The notes under the pieces: model-generated | Told to the model about the DNA's origin: nothing | Seen by the model: the letters and a program-made list of their open reading frames with translations, nothing else | Databases searched by the model: none | Made by a program: the position numbers and the translations under genes | In this document: piece by piece, positions 43,578 through 53,434 of the stretch | Position numbering within the stretch: the first letter of the stretch is position 1 | Layout: each line of letters begins with the position of its first letter | DNA from: Clostridium paridis | GTDB taxonomy: Bacteria; Bacillota; Clostridia; Clostridiales; Clostridiaceae | NCBI RefSeq assembly: GCF_016765615.1 | Contig: NZ_JAESWA010000022.1 | Location: 707,542-771,541 of the forward strand | Reading direction: 5' to 3' | DNA: 64,000 nt

Positions 43578-44477
43578 TTATTCAGCACTTATTTCTTTAA
43601 CTATCTCTAAAATTCTTAATTGTTTTTCTTTAGATAACTTGTTAAGAATTCTATTTATTTCTTCAGGAATATTACTTTCTATTTCATCTTTTTTACTTTC
43701 ATTACTTGTAATTTTTTGATTACCTACAACTACAATATTTTCTTCCTTATTATTAGTTATACTTAATATTTCAATTCTTACTTTTTCATTACTTACATAT
43801 AGAATATTTTTAGCTAACCATTTATCTACAACTCTATCCGAAGCAATAGCTAATTTTTCTTTACATTTTTCATCTGCAAGTTCATTAAAGAATTCCCCAG
43901 TATGACTATCTACTTTAACAAATATAACTTCTATTCCTAACTTCATAAGTTCATTCATTCTATTAAAGTATTTTATAGAAGATTCTTCTCTTCTTTCCCA
44001 AAAACCTGTAGCATGATGGGCTATTCCTTCATAATCATGAAAAATTACAACCCTCTTATCCTTTTTACTCAAAGCATATTCTACGCCTTTGACTGCCGCT
44101 TCTAATTCTCCAGCTATCTGCCTTATATTGCTCTTAGAAGTATCTTCTGCAGATGCGCTATCAATATATTCAACAACATTATTCCTTACAGCAACTAATC
44201 CGTATGAGTATTTTTCAGTGCTTATATTATAACTTCCATCAACGTATATATGTAAGCAATCTTTTGGATATTCATCCACACCCATTTTTAGTAATTTACT
44301 TCCTTCTTCTAAGAACCGCTTAGCTTCATTTATGTCTTCAAAGCTCTTATATTTTGCTCCCTTAACGCCTTTAACATATTTTAAACACTCTGCCCATGTA
44401 TTAACAATTTTATTTTCTATTTTTATGTTAGCTTCCGAATCAAAGCCTTCTTTTATAGCATAAACTTTCTTTCCCAT
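43578..44477 (-). CDS. Ribonuclease H with viroplasmin-type hybrid-binding domain
   Basis: 299 residues. The N-terminal 45 residues (GKKVYAIKEG...NTWAECLKYVKGVKGAKYKSF in part) match the caulimovirus viroplasmin/hybrid-binding module. The RNase H fold follows from about 75: active-site acids in IYVDGSYN, AGELEAAVKG, FHDYEGI and the HTGEFFNELADEK turn. It cuts RNA in RNA-DNA hybrids. The last 90 residues are an extra Lys/Glu-rich tail of unknown role. The ATG at 44475-44477 follows AAGGAG. Confidence 0.9.
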   Translation of the reverse strand: MGKKVYAIKEGFDSEANIKIENKIVNTWAECLKYVKGVKGAKYKSFEDINEAKRFLEEGSKLLKMGVDEYPKDCLHIYVDGSYNISTEKYSYGLVAVRNNVVEYIDSASAEDTSKSNIRQIAGELEAAVKGVEYALSKKDKRVVIFHDYEGIAHHATGFWERREESSIKYFNRMNELMKLGIEVIFVKVDSHTGEFFNELADEKCKEKLAIASDRVVDKWLAKNILYVSNEKVRIEILSITNNKEENIVVVGNQKITSNESKKDEIESNIPEEINRILNKLSKEKQLRILEIVKEISAE

Positions 44478-44516
44478 TATATATGTGCTCCTTAAAATAA
44501 TAATCAACTTTTCCTA

Positions 44517-45518
44517 TTAAACAAATGAATCAATCAAGACATAAAATTTATCTAGTTTATTCCCCTTAGAAAATGATTTTAAATACTCTAATGCATTTTT
44601 AAGTACTAATATATTTTTATTACTCCCTTGCCAATTTTCTAAAAGAACTTCTAACGGCACATCATTAATCAACTTATTTAACGCAAAAAACACCACCGAC
44701 ATATCATCAATCTTCCCAAGCAAAGGAATCTTATCATTTATTATATCCTTTGGAATTATAATATATCCAAGAGAAGATGCTACTGCAATTTTTGTACTTT
44801 TATTAACTCTACTATCTTTTAACAGTCTAACTATTAATGCAATAATATCTGGTAAAATAAACAAGTAATCTTCTACTGGTTTAATACTATCAGGTATTTT
44901 TTCCTCTAGGAAGCTTCTTCCATCAGCATAAACATCTTGAACCTTTTCTATATTTTCAGTCTTATCTTCTAATAATAATATCTCATTATTTTCAATTAAG
45001 GTTGTCTTATTTTCTGCTGTGGTTAATATCTCATTTTCTATTTTGTCTTTACTATCTTTTTTTATAATATCCTTAATATCTATAATTATATTATGTAAAG
45101 TTACATTTATACCACTTTTACTTACTTGTATTTCCTTTATATCCATAGCAAAGTTTTTTATATCTTTCATTAATTTATTAAAGTTAATAATAACCTTATC
45201 TTCACTATGCTCAACACCCATATTCTTTAAATCTTTTAATATGTTTTTTAGAATAAACTTTCTAATAAGCTTTATAGCTGGAATTCCAAGAACTTTTATC
45301 TCTTTTAATCTAAATATTAATTCATCTTTTTTTACTTCAATTATCTCAACTGCAACTCTAAATTTAACTCTTAATATCTTTTTAAAACTTCCTGTAATTC
45401 TTATTACTTTATCTATTTCAATATCATCTATTTTAAGTCCTTTAAAGGTAATTACCTCTTCTAATAGGCCTAATATATCTTCTTTAGATAACTTCACACA
45501 AATCTCTGATACCCTCAT
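44517..45518 (-). CDS. DUF1232 (YkvA-like) protein with N-terminal unknown domain
   Basis: 333 residues. The C-terminal 120 residues carry the DUF1232 pattern (YLFILPDIIALIVRLLKD, ASSLGYIIIPKDIINDKIPLLGKIDDMSVVF, here quoted in part), a short hydrophobic helix-loop-helix around a Pro/Asp-rich turn. The first 170 residues are beta-rich with many Ile/Lys and have no recognised domain; an acidic linker joins them. Function is unknown. The ATG at 45516-45518 follows GGAGGGGG. The FtsH-like gene is divergent. Confidence 0.75.
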   Translation of the reverse strand: MRVSEICVKLSKEDILGLLEEVITFKGLKIDDIEIDKVIRITGSFKKILRVKFRVAVEIIEVKKDELIFRLKEIKVLGIPAIKLIRKFILKNILKDLKNMGVEHSEDKVIINFNKLMKDIKNFAMDIKEIQVSKSGINVTLHNIIIDIKDIIKKDSKDKIENEILTTAENKTTLIENNEILLLEDKTENIEKVQDVYADGRSFLEEKIPDSIKPVEDYLFILPDIIALIVRLLKDSRVNKSTKIAVASSLGYIIIPKDIINDKIPLLGKIDDMSVVFFALNKLINDVPLEVLLENWQGSNKNILVLKNALEYLKSFSKGNKLDKFYVLIDSFV

Positions 45519-45689
45519 GGTTCCCCCTCCAAAATATCTAGTAATAACCACTTAAGTATAACTCATAATTGGACAATTATCCATAACTTACATTGCCAAA
45601 AGTTATGAGATTCGTTAGACAAGAAATTTTAAACCCTTATAATCATAATTGTAGTATATATTAACTAGATAAAAATCTTGGAGGGATGT

Positions 45690-47435
45690 ATGAAAATATT
45701 TAAAAGTAAACTTTTAATAATTCCAATAATTATTTTTATTTCATCATTAAGTTTTCTTGCATATACTAACTTAAGTTACAGAGCTCATAAAGATAAATCT
45801 TATTTAGACTTTAAAAATGATTTTTCAAGCAACAACATATTAAAAGTCTACTTTTCTACAAATAATAAACTCTTAGTAACCTTAAAATCTGGAGATAAAT
45901 ATTTAACTGAAAATCCTGAAACCCCTAACTTTAAAGAATCTTTACTTAATAAAAGCGTTATAATTGAAACTGAAAAGCCACAATCTCTATCAACTGTTTT
46001 ACCTTCGCTTGGTATTATGATATCAGTATTTTGGCTAGCGTTTTACTTCATGAATAATAAAAGGTTCTCTACAAGCAATGGTTTTTCACCAAAAGTTGTA
46101 TCAGACAATATTAAAACTAATTATGATTTTGATAAAGTTGCTGGAAACGATGAAGCTAAAGAAAGTTTAAAGGATGTTGTGGATTTTTTAATCAATCCAG
46201 ATAAATACGTAAAATATGGTGCTAGAATCCCAAAAGGAGTTATTTTATATGGGGAACCAGGTACAGGTAAAACTCTTCTTGCTAAAGCTGTAGCTGGAGA
46301 AGCAAATGTGCCTTTCTATGCCATGAGTGGTTCTGACTTTATGCAGATGTATGTTGGAGTAGGTGCTTCAAGAATCAGAGATTTATTTAAGAAAGCAAAG
46401 GAAGCTGGAAATGGAAAAGCTCTTATTTTTATAGATGAAATAGATGCCATTGGTAAAAAAAGAGATGGAGGAAAGCAGTCTTCTGGTTCAGATGAAAGAG
46501 ATCAAACCTTAAATGCATTACTTACAGAAATGTCTGGTTTTACTGAAAAAGAAGGTATTGTTGTTATTGCTGCTACAAATAGACTTGATATCTTAGATCC
46601 AGCCTTACTTAGACCAGGCAGATTTGATAGACATATAGAGGTTTCATTACCAGATATTAATGCAAGAGAAAAAATACTTAAACTGCATTTAGACAACAAA
46701 CCTTATAGTGATATTAATATAAGAGACATCGCTGAAAAAACCGCGTATTTTTCAGGTGCTAAACTTGAGAGTTTAATTAACGAATCTGCAATACTTGCTG
46801 CAAAGAAAGACACAGAATTTATTACAATGGAACATATTAGTACTGCTTTTGACATTGTTGTAGCTGGTTATGAAAAGAAAGATAGGGATTACTTAAGTGA
46901 AAAAGACAGAAAGATTACTGCTTATCATGAAGGTGGACATGCCCTTTGCTCCTTAATTAGAATTCCAGAAGATAAGGTATCAAAGGTAACAATTATCCCA
47001 ACAACTAAAGGCGCTGGTGGATATACGCTAACTATTCCTAAAGATAGTTCGTATCAAACTATATCTCATTTAAAAAATAGAATAATGGTTCTTCTTGCGG
47101 GAAGAGCTGCTGAAGAAATTATTTTCGGAAAAGATAACATAACTACAGGAGCCTATGGGGATTTAAAATCTTCCACTGAAATAATTATTTCTATGTTATC
47201 AGAATACGGAATGGGAGCTAATCTAGGTTTGTTAAAAATGTCTTCTTTAGGTTCTATGGGTAATTCATATGGAAACTTAATTATTGAAGAAGCTAAAGAA
47301 TTATTAGAGAATTTATACACAGATACGAAAAATCTTTTGCATGAAAATATAGATACTCTTCATTTACTTGCAAAAGAGCTACTTGAAAAAGAAACCATAT
47401 CAAGTAATGACTTAGAAGCAATAATTACAAATTAA
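45690..47435 (+). CDS. FtsH-like ATP-dependent zinc metalloprotease
   Basis: 581 residues. Two membrane segments (about 7-25 and 103-120) flank a small outside domain, as in FtsH. The AAA domain has Walker A GEPGTGKT, Walker [13 protein letters not shown] and the second region of homology [22 protein letters not shown]. The protease domain has HEGGH (about residue 410). It degrades unassembled membrane and some soluble proteins. It is shorter than housekeeping FtsH and may be a second copy. The start is the ATG 5 bases after GGAGGG, not the upstream TTG. Confidence 0.92.
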   Translation: MKIFKSKLLIIPIIIFISSLSFLAYTNLSYRAHKDKSYLDFKNDFSSNNILKVYFSTNNKLLVTLKSGDKYLTENPETPNFKESLLNKSVIIETEKPQSLSTVLPSLGIMISVFWLAFYFMNNKRFSTSNGFSPKVVSDNIKTNYDFDKVAGNDEAKESLKDVVDFLINPDKYVKYGARIPKGVILYGEPGTGKTLLAKAVAGEANVPFYAMSGSDFMQMYVGVGASRIRDLFKKAKEAGNGKALIFIDEIDAIGKKRDGGKQSSGSDERDQTLNALLTEMSGFTEKEGIVVIAATNRLDILDPALLRPGRFDRHIEVSLPDINAREKILKLHLDNKPYSDINIRDIAEKTAYFSGAKLESLINESAILAAKKDTEFITMEHISTAFDIVVAGYEKKDRDYLSEKDRKITAYHEGGHALCSLIRIPEDKVSKVTIIPTTKGAGGYTLTIPKDSSYQTISHLKNRIMVLLAGRAAEEIIFGKDNITTGAYGDLKSSTEIIISMLSEYGMGANLGLLKMSSLGSMGNSYGNLIIEEAKELLENLYTDTKNLLHENIDTLHLLAKELLEKETISSNDLEAIITN

Positions 47436-47436
47436 T

Positions 47437-47478
47437 AGACGTTTCTCAACAATTAAGTTGAGAAACGTCTTATTTTTT
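47437..47478 (+). terminator. Terminator of the FtsH-like gene
   Basis: AGACGTTTCTCAAC/GTTGAGAAACGTCT, perfect 14-bp stem, followed by TATTTTTT. Confidence 0.9.
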
Positions 47479-48373
47479 ACTTTCTTTTATATAATATAAA
47501 ACCTAGGACTAATCCAGTTAGCAATCCTCCAATATGCCCATACATATCTATGTTTGGTAGCATGAATCCAATAATTAAGTTCATTGCAATAATTGAAACC
47601 AAATTTACTAAAAAGTCTTTACCTATTCTAGTTCTTTCTTTATAGGCAAATACTAATAATCCTCCTAATAGTCCAAAAATAGCACCTGACGCTCCTACTG
47701 AAAGAGAGTTAGTAAGCATGGATGCACCTGATGCACCAACTGCACTTAAGAAATATATAATTACAAAGTTTCTATTTCCATAAATTCTATTAACTTGGTT
47801 ACCTGTATAAAATAATGAATACATATTAACTGCTATGTGAACCAAACCTCCATGTAAAAAGGCAGATGTTATTAATCTCCAGTATTCTCCGGCTTGAATT
47901 GCTTGAGTATATTTCGCACCAAGTTCATAAAGCACATCTGATTTTATATCCATGACACTTCCTGATAAGAATGCACTATATATAAATACAAAAATATTAA
48001 TTGCTATAATTCCCATTGTTATATATGATAAAGTACTAGTTGTTGGTCTTCTATATAATGAATTTAATATATCAATAAACGGTGTTTTATCATTCCATGA
48101 CGCTACTACTTGTTTCTCGTCTGGTGAAAAGTAAATTTCGCCTGATTTTAATTCCTCTCCATTATAATTTCCCTCAATTACTTTAATAAATGATCCCTCT
48201 TCTGATTCTAATGTAATATCTCTATTTTCCTTAGATACTACCCCTACAAATATTTCTCCATTGTCAACTTTCATTTTAGCGATCCATTTTAAATCTCCCT
48301 GATTAACATCCTTAATATAGAAGCCAAATTCATTTACCAGTTTGTTTAACAGGAGTTGTTCGAAACTCTTCAT
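47477..48373 (-). CDS. Rhomboid-family intramembrane serine protease
   Basis: 298 residues. An N-terminal cytoplasmic region of about 115 residues precedes six or seven membrane segments. Diagnostic residues are HGGLVHIAVNMYSLF, the catalytic Ser in VGASGAIFGLLGG and the catalytic His in YGHIGGLLTG. It cleaves membrane proteins within or near the bilayer. The ATG at 48371-48373 follows AAGGAGG; an 18-codon upstream extension is not supported. Confidence 0.93.
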   Translation of the reverse strand: MKSFEQLLLNKLVNEFGFYIKDVNQGDLKWIAKMKVDNGEIFVGVVSKENRDITLESEEGSFIKVIEGNYNGEELKSGEIYFSPDEKQVVASWNDKTPFIDILNSLYRRPTTSTLSYITMGIIAINIFVFIYSAFLSGSVMDIKSDVLYELGAKYTQAIQAGEYWRLITSAFLHGGLVHIAVNMYSLFYTGNQVNRIYGNRNFVIIYFLSAVGASGASMLTNSLSVGASGAIFGLLGGLLVFAYKERTRIGKDFLVNLVSIIAMNLIIGFMLPNIDMYGHIGGLLTGLVLGFILYKRK

Positions 48374-48478
48374 AAAAATCCTCCTTAAGTTTGCCAAAAT
48401 ATTATGCATTAATTGATATTTTAACACTATTTAGATAAAAATGAAATTTATTTCTTTTTATATCTCTACATAATTAAA

Positions 48479-48503
48479 GGACGATTAAATGTTAACCGTC
48501 CCC
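48479..48503. repeat. REP-like palindromic element 5, compact form
   Basis: GGACGATTAA (48479-48488) against TTAACCGTCC (48492-48501), one mismatch, loop ATG; the right arm runs on as CCCCT. The same core as the other REP elements with almost no loop, 7 bases after the end of pepF on its downstream side. Confidence 0.82.
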
Positions 48504-48509
48504 TAATAA

Positions 48510-50312
48510 TTATTTAATTTCTTTTTCTAGCATATCTAATAATTCATTAAATCTCTCTAATGTCGCTTCAAGTGGTTTTGAAGATGTCATATCTACCCCT
48601 GCATTTTTTAATATATTAATTGGATAGTCTGAGCCTCCACTTTTTAAGAATCCCTTATATTTCTCTACTGCATCCTTTTCTCCTTTTAATATAGAATTAG
48701 CAAAGGATGATGCTGCTGCATAACCAGTTGCATATTGATATACGTAAAAGTCATTATAGAAATGTGGGATTCTACTCCATTCACTTTCTATTTCTTGATC
48801 CACTATCATATGATCTCCATGATATTTCTTATTTAAGTCTAACCAAATACTGTTTAAAGCTTCTGCAGAAAGAGGTTCTCCATTCTCTAAGCTTTCATGA
48901 GTTAAAAGTTCAAATTCTGCAAACATTAATTGCCTAAATACTGTAGTTCTAATTTGTTCAAGTTCTTCATTTATTAAATACAATTTTTTATTTTTGTCAT
49001 TTTCATTCTCTATAAGATAATGAATAAGAAGAGCTTCATTTGTTGTTGATGCTACTTCAGCACAAAAAATTGTATAGCCTGCATAAAAATATGGTTGAAA
49101 TTTTCTTGAATAATAAGAGTGAATTGAGTGTCCCATCTCATGAGCTAAAGTGGATACATCATGTTGCTGGAAATTATAATTCAATAAAACATAAGGCATA
49201 GTATCATAACTTCCCCATGAGTAAGCTCCTGATCTCTTTCCTTTATTTTGGTAAACATCTACCCATCCATTATCAATTCCCTCTTGAAAAATTCCTAAAT
49301 ACTCCTCTCCTAGAGGATTTAAAGCTTTCTTAATTATTTCAATTCCTTTTTCATATTCTATATGCTCTTTTGGAACATCTATTGCTGGGACATATAAATC
49401 ATACATGTGCATTTCATCTAGTTTTAATAATTTTTTCTTAAGTTTAATGTATCTGTGTAATAACGATAGATTTTCGTTTATAGTTTTCACTGAATTTTTA
49501 TAAACATCTAATGGAATATCATTTGGCTTCAAGGCTTGCTCTAAAGCACTTGAATATTTTCTTGTTTTAGCTGAAAATATATCATTTTTTATTGATGCAC
49601 TTAAACTTGCTGCAAGAGTATTTTCTAAAGCCTTATATCCACCATAAAGCTTTTTAAATGCATTTTCTCTTACTGATCTATTTTTACTTCTTACAAAAGT
49701 AGAATAGTTACCTTCATTTAATTCCACATCATTTCCTTCATCATCATTTGTTGTTCCAAAGGTCATGTCTGCATTAGTTAAAAGATTATGAATATTTGAA
49801 GGTGCATCTAAACAATCAGATACAGAAGCCATTAATTCTTCCATTTCCTTAGTAAGTACATGTGGTTTTTCTTTTAATATATCCTTAAATAAAAATTCAT
49901 ATATCTTTAGTTCAGGAATTCTATCTATCTCTTTTATTAGAAATTCCTCAGTTAATTCCAAAATTTCAGGAACAAAAAATGCACTATAACTTCCAAGTTC
50001 AGCTAAGTAAGCATCAATTTTATCTTTTAACACTTGAAACTTAGAATTTGCAGTATCCTCATCACTTCTTAGATGTGCATAAATCATTAACTTTTCAGCT
50101 TTTCTAGAAGTTTTTTCACTTAATTTCATATATTCTAATATTTTTTCTCCAGTTTTAAGCTGACCAGAGTACTCCTTTAGCTTTGGTGCCTCATCTTTAA
50201 GCTCCTGAAATTCTTTATCCCACTCATCTACTGAGCTATAAACCTTAGATATATCCCATTTATAAGATTCATCAATTTCATTTCTATTTTTCAATTTTTT
50301 ATCTTCACTCAT
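48510..50312 (-). CDS. pepF: Oligoendopeptidase F
   Basis: 600 residues, typical M3B length. It is a cytoplasmic zinc peptidase that trims oligopeptides. The zinc site is in LAHEMGHSIHSYYSRKF (HExxH at about residue 386). N-terminal WDISKVY and the C-terminal IYQYATGYAAASSFA-like run (YQYATGYAAASSFA) are family marks. GAGGTGA precedes the ATG. It is monocistronic. REP element 5 lies at its 3' end and may act as its terminator or stabiliser. Confidence 0.96.
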   Translation of the reverse strand: MSEDKKLKNRNEIDESYKWDISKVYSSVDEWDKEFQELKDEAPKLKEYSGQLKTGEKILEYMKLSEKTSRKAEKLMIYAHLRSDEDTANSKFQVLKDKIDAYLAELGSYSAFFVPEILELTEEFLIKEIDRIPELKIYEFLFKDILKEKPHVLTKEMEELMASVSDCLDAPSNIHNLLTNADMTFGTTNDDEGNDVELNEGNYSTFVRSKNRSVRENAFKKLYGGYKALENTLAASLSASIKNDIFSAKTRKYSSALEQALKPNDIPLDVYKNSVKTINENLSLLHRYIKLKKKLLKLDEMHMYDLYVPAIDVPKEHIEYEKGIEIIKKALNPLGEEYLGIFQEGIDNGWVDVYQNKGKRSGAYSWGSYDTMPYVLLNYNFQQHDVSTLAHEMGHSIHSYYSRKFQPYFYAGYTIFCAEVASTTNEALLIHYLIENENDKNKKLYLINEELEQIRTTVFRQLMFAEFELLTHESLENGEPLSAEALNSIWLDLNKKYHGDHMIVDQEIESEWSRIPHFYNDFYVYQYATGYAAASSFANSILKGEKDAVEKYKGFLKSGGSDYPINILKNAGVDMTSSKPLEATLERFNELLDMLEKEIK

Positions 50313-50395
50313 TTTTTCACCTCATTTTTTATATAGGGTTTTAAGTTCAATGAACAACTTCTTTATGTATGAATAAATTAAGTGCCCTAAAAAAC

Positions 50396-50794
50396 CTATA
50401 TATACTCGCTTTCTTTGTCTTTTATATCCTCCAGTACTTTTGAAATACACTCATTGATAATTGTACAAAGTTCATTTAGAATTGCTCTAATTTCCTCATG
50501 GTCATCCTCATAATCAAACGTTATCTTCCAAAGTGGATTAAATTCGCTATCTATTTCTTCAATATTGTATCCAAGTTTTTCAAATGCATCCACATCAAAC
50601 AAATCATATATTGCTGAGAACTCCCAGTCTTCCACATCCTTACCAGTTCCGAAAAATAAATTTACTACTCCATCCTGTAAATATAACTTTGTTACATATA
50701 TTGCACCTTCATTTACGCTATAACTGCCTACTTCTCTTATTAAATGCCCTGTAGCTCCATCTCTTTCCATTAAAACTAATGCTGAAAAATCCAT
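50396..50794 (-). CDS. Conserved clostridial protein of unknown function
   Basis: 132 acidic residues beginning MDFSALVLMERDGATGHL, with a repeated Trp/Phe/Asp-rich beta pattern (VNLFFGTGKDVEDWEFSAI, FNPLWKITFDY) and a C-terminal helix. It resembles a small clostridial DUF family (I think DUF6762) of unknown role. No membrane segment. AAGGATGGG precedes the ATG. Confidence 0.65.
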   Translation of the reverse strand: MDFSALVLMERDGATGHLIREVGSYSVNEGAIYVTKLYLQDGVVNLFFGTGKDVEDWEFSAIYDLFDVDAFEKLGYNIEEIDSEFNPLWKITFDYEDDHEEIRAILNELCTIINECISKVLEDIKDKESEYI

Positions 50795-50914
50795 TTAAGT
50801 CCCATCCTTTCACATAATTATTATATACCTATTATATGTTTTTATAAGCTTCAGATGCAATAACTCTTTATAATTTTACCATAATTTGGTAATATATTAT
50901 TTGGAGGTGTTTTT

Positions 50915-51346
50915 ATGAGTACTGCAAGAAGATTAGATAATAGAAGAATTTCAAAAAAAACTATTGATACAAATAGTCGTTTATATCGATTTAACATTCG
51001 TAAGAAACGAAAAATTAAACTAGTACTTACCAGAGCTATTATTATAGCTTTGCTACTTATTCCCTTAACTATAGTAGGAAGGACTTTGTACATTAACTAT
51101 AAATGCAAAGATATATACTATGCAGTGGATTATTATATGACTTCTAAGTATGCAAAAGATTATAAACTCCTTAGAGTAAAAGAAGTTAACTTGACTTATG
51201 AAGACGATAAAACTGCACAAGTAACTGCTTCTGGATTAGAGGATACATCCCCGCATAAATATTCTTCATATAAAGTGTCTTTTGAAAAAACATCTAAAGG
51301 TTATTGGCAAATAGATAATATTTCTCCAGTTAATAATGACAAGTAA
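50915..51346 (+). CDS. Single-pass membrane protein of unknown function
   Basis: 143 residues. A very basic N-terminal 37 residues (RRLDNRR, RKKRKIK) are followed by one membrane segment (about 38-58, AIIIALLLIPLTIVG) and an 85-residue outside domain with an NTF2/lipocalin-like strand pattern (YKVSFEKTSKGYWQIDNI). GGAGGTG precedes the ATG. It lies upstream of the zinc transporter genes but is separated by their likely promoter. Confidence 0.7.
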   Translation: MSTARRLDNRRISKKTIDTNSRLYRFNIRKKRKIKLVLTRAIIIALLLIPLTIVGRTLYINYKCKDIYYAVDYYMTSKYAKDYKLLRVKEVNLTYEDDKTAQVTASGLEDTSPHKYSSYKVSFEKTSKGYWQIDNISPVNNDK

Positions 51347-51372
51347 AAATATTATTGTATTAATATTTTTTG

Positions 51373-51402
51373 TTGCAAACCATTTGCAATTAGTTATATA
51401 AT
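51373..51402 (+). promoter_or_regulatory. Promoter and candidate Zur operator of the zinc transporter genes
   Basis: TTGCAAA-CCA-TTTGCAA (51373-51389) is a perfect 7-3-7 inverted repeat. Its left arm contains the -35 TTGCAA, and TATAAT (51397-51402) follows 18 bases later. The overlap with promoter elements and the Fur-family gene close by suggest a repressor site, but it is unlike the Bacillus Zur box. Confidence 0.5.
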
Positions 51403-51463
51403 TTAATATGTATTTTAAATTTTAAATACATTAATTATTAACAACTGCAGGAGCTGATTTAAT

Positions 51464-52123
51464 TTGATACAAATAAACGATTTAACCTTTTCCTATTCAG
51501 GTGGTATGCCTTATATATTAAATAATATTAATTTAAATATCCCAAAAGGAAGTTTTACTTCAATAATAGGCGAGAATGGGAGTGCAAAAACTACATTGTT
51601 AAAGCTATTACTTGGTATTTTAACTCCATTAAAAGGTGACATAACTATTGAAAAATGCTCTATTGGTTATGTTGCTCAAAAAGTTGATGGATTTAATAGC
51701 AGCTTTCCTATAACTGTCTATGAATTGCTTAAGGTGCACTGCAGAACCATTGGTATTAAAGGTTCAAACTCCATTGATAGTATTCTTGATTATGTAAATA
51801 TGAAAGATTTTAAAAATTCCTTAGTGGGCTCACTATCTGGAGGACAGCAACAAAGAGTATTTATTGCAAAAGCTTTGCTTGGAGAACCAGAACTTTTAAT
51901 GTTAGATGAGCTTTCCTCTGGAGTCGATGAAAAAAATCAGATAGAACTTTATGCCTTACTACAAAGATTAAACAGAGAAAAAGGGCTTACTATACTCTCT
52001 GTTGATCATAATATTACAAGAGCTTTAGAGTATTCTACTCATGTTATAGATGTTAGAGATTTCAATGCCTCACTTTATGAACTAAATGAATATGAGACAC
52101 AAAGAGAAAGGGAGGTTTTATAA
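51464..52123 (+). CDS. znuC: Zinc-type ABC transporter ATP-binding protein
   Basis: 219 residues. ABC motifs are GENGSAKTTLL (Walker A with Ala in place of the usual Gly before Lys), LSGGQQQRVFIAKALL (signature), LLMLDELSSGVD (Walker B) and SVDHN (H-loop). With the following permease it forms the ZnuCB/AdcCB type for zinc or manganese uptake. The start is TTG after GGAGCTG. No substrate-binding lipoprotein gene is adjacent. Zinc is favoured over manganese because of the Fur/Zur-like gene. Confidence 0.88.
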   Translation: MIQINDLTFSYSGGMPYILNNINLNIPKGSFTSIIGENGSAKTTLLKLLLGILTPLKGDITIEKCSIGYVAQKVDGFNSSFPITVYELLKVHCRTIGIKGSNSIDSILDYVNMKDFKNSLVGSLSGGQQQRVFIAKALLGEPELLMLDELSSGVDEKNQIELYALLQRLNREKGLTILSVDHNITRALEYSTHVIDVRDFNASLYELNEYETQREREVL

Positions 52124-52915
52124 ATGCTGTCATACGAATTTATGCAAAAAGCCCTTTTAGCAGGACTTATGATTTCAATTCTTTGTCCTAGTATAGGCTT
52201 ATTTATTGTATTACGCCGCTATTCTATGATTGGAGATACACTTTCCCACTCCTCCTTCGCAGGGGTTGCCATTGGGCTTGTAAGTGGTATTAATCCATTG
52301 TTCACCTCTCTTGCTTTTACAACCTTATGTGCTGTTGTAATTGAATTTTTAAGAGGATATTTTAAAAAATATGCTGAGCTTGTTATGTCAATTGTTCTTA
52401 CCTTAAGTTTAGGACTTGCAATTATACTTGTAAGTTCTGGTAAAACAACTGCCAAAGTAAGTTCGTATCTATTCGGAAGTATACTAACTGTAAACTCCAG
52501 TGAGTTATTATTGATATTTATCGTATCCCTAATATGCATGGGTGTTCTCTATTTTTTCTATAACCAACTGGTGTATATTACTTTCGATGAGGAAGGTGCA
52601 AAAGTTTCTGGTGTTAAGGTAAAGGTAATAAACTATATTTTCACCTTACTGATTGGAGCAACTATCTCTGTATCTATTAGAATAATGGGAATATTAGTGA
52701 TTTCTTCAATAATAGTAGTTCCAGTTGCTACTGCACTGGTTATAAAAAAAGGATTTAAGACTACTCTATTACTTTCAATTATATTTGGGATGATTGATGT
52801 TTTAGGAGGTCTTGTATTATCTTATTATGGCAATTCCGCTCCAGGTGGAACCATTGCATTAATGAGCGTTATAACTTTAATATTAGTAATTATATTCAAT
52901 AAAAAGAATTATTAA
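52124..52915 (+). CDS. znuB: Zinc-type ABC transporter permease
   Basis: 263 residues with seven to eight membrane segments of the ABC-3 permease family. Landmarks are RRYSMIGDTLSHSSFAGVA near the N-terminus and RIMGILVISSIIVVPVATAL later. It starts directly after the znuC stop behind GGGAGG, so the two are translated together. Confidence 0.92.
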   Translation: MLSYEFMQKALLAGLMISILCPSIGLFIVLRRYSMIGDTLSHSSFAGVAIGLVSGINPLFTSLAFTTLCAVVIEFLRGYFKKYAELVMSIVLTLSLGLAIILVSSGKTTAKVSSYLFGSILTVNSSELLLIFIVSLICMGVLYFFYNQLVYITFDEEGAKVSGVKVKVINYIFTLLIGATISVSIRIMGILVISSIIVVPVATALVIKKGFKTTLLLSIIFGMIDVLGGLVLSYYGNSAPGGTIALMSVITLILVIIFNKKNY

Positions 52916-52920
52916 AGTAA

Positions 52921-52958
52921 TAGAACCCCTTACTTCATTATTGAAGTAAAGGGTTCTA
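52921..52958. terminator. Bidirectional terminator between znuB and the Fur-family gene
   Basis: TAGAACCC(C)TTACTTCA/TGAAGTAAAGGGTTCTA stem between convergent genes. Confidence 0.88.
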
Positions 52959-52961
52959 TAT

Positions 52962-53378
52962 TTACTTATTTTTCTTATTACATTCATCACAAATTCCATG
53001 TAACTTAATTGAATGTTCTGTTATCTTAAAACCAGCTTCCGAATTTATTATCTCTTGAATTTGTTTAATAGGACATGGTACAAGAACTTCTTTACTACAC
53101 ATATCGCATTTCAATAAATGCTTATGGTCATCTCTCTTTAAAGAATATCCATAGCACCCTTCTGGTAAGAAAAGTTTATCCACTATATCTTTATCGTCAA
53201 AAAGCTCCAATGTTCTATAAACTGTTGATAAATTAACATCATTATCCTGTTCACCTAATAATGAATATATCTCTTCAGCAGTTAAACTTTTATTGTTTTC
53301 TTCGAGTATATTTAAAATTGCCATTCTACCCTTTGTTATTTTCATTTTCTTTTCTTTTAATAGTTCTTCATATTTCAT
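52962..53378 (-). CDS. zur: Fur-family metalloregulator, probably Zur
   Basis: 138 residues. The winged helix (1-80, TKGRMAILNILEENNKSLTAEEI in part, NLSTVYRTLELFDDK) and the metal-binding dimerisation domain with HKHLLKCDMC and CDEC (structural zinc) are complete. Position opposite a zinc transporter operon suggests Zur rather than Fur or PerR. A 7-3-7 palindrome TGATATA-CAT-TATATCA at 53435-53451 upstream could mediate self-regulation. The exact metal cannot be read from sequence. Confidence 0.85.
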   Translation of the reverse strand: MKYEELLKEKKMKITKGRMAILNILEENNKSLTAEEIYSLLGEQDNDVNLSTVYRTLELFDDKDIVDKLFLPEGCYGYSLKRDDHKHLLKCDMCSKEVLVPCPIKQIQEIINSEAGFKITEHSIKLHGICDECNKKNK

Positions 53379-53434
53379 ACTTTGCCTCTAAAAATAAATA
53401 TTGATTTTATATCAAACATATAAATTTTATTCTT

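Noticed and set aside
27483-48503. CRISPR array made of the GGGGACGGTTAAC repeats.
   Set aside because: Spacing is thousands of bases and irregular, units are inverted pairs, and no cas gene is present; they fit REP elements.
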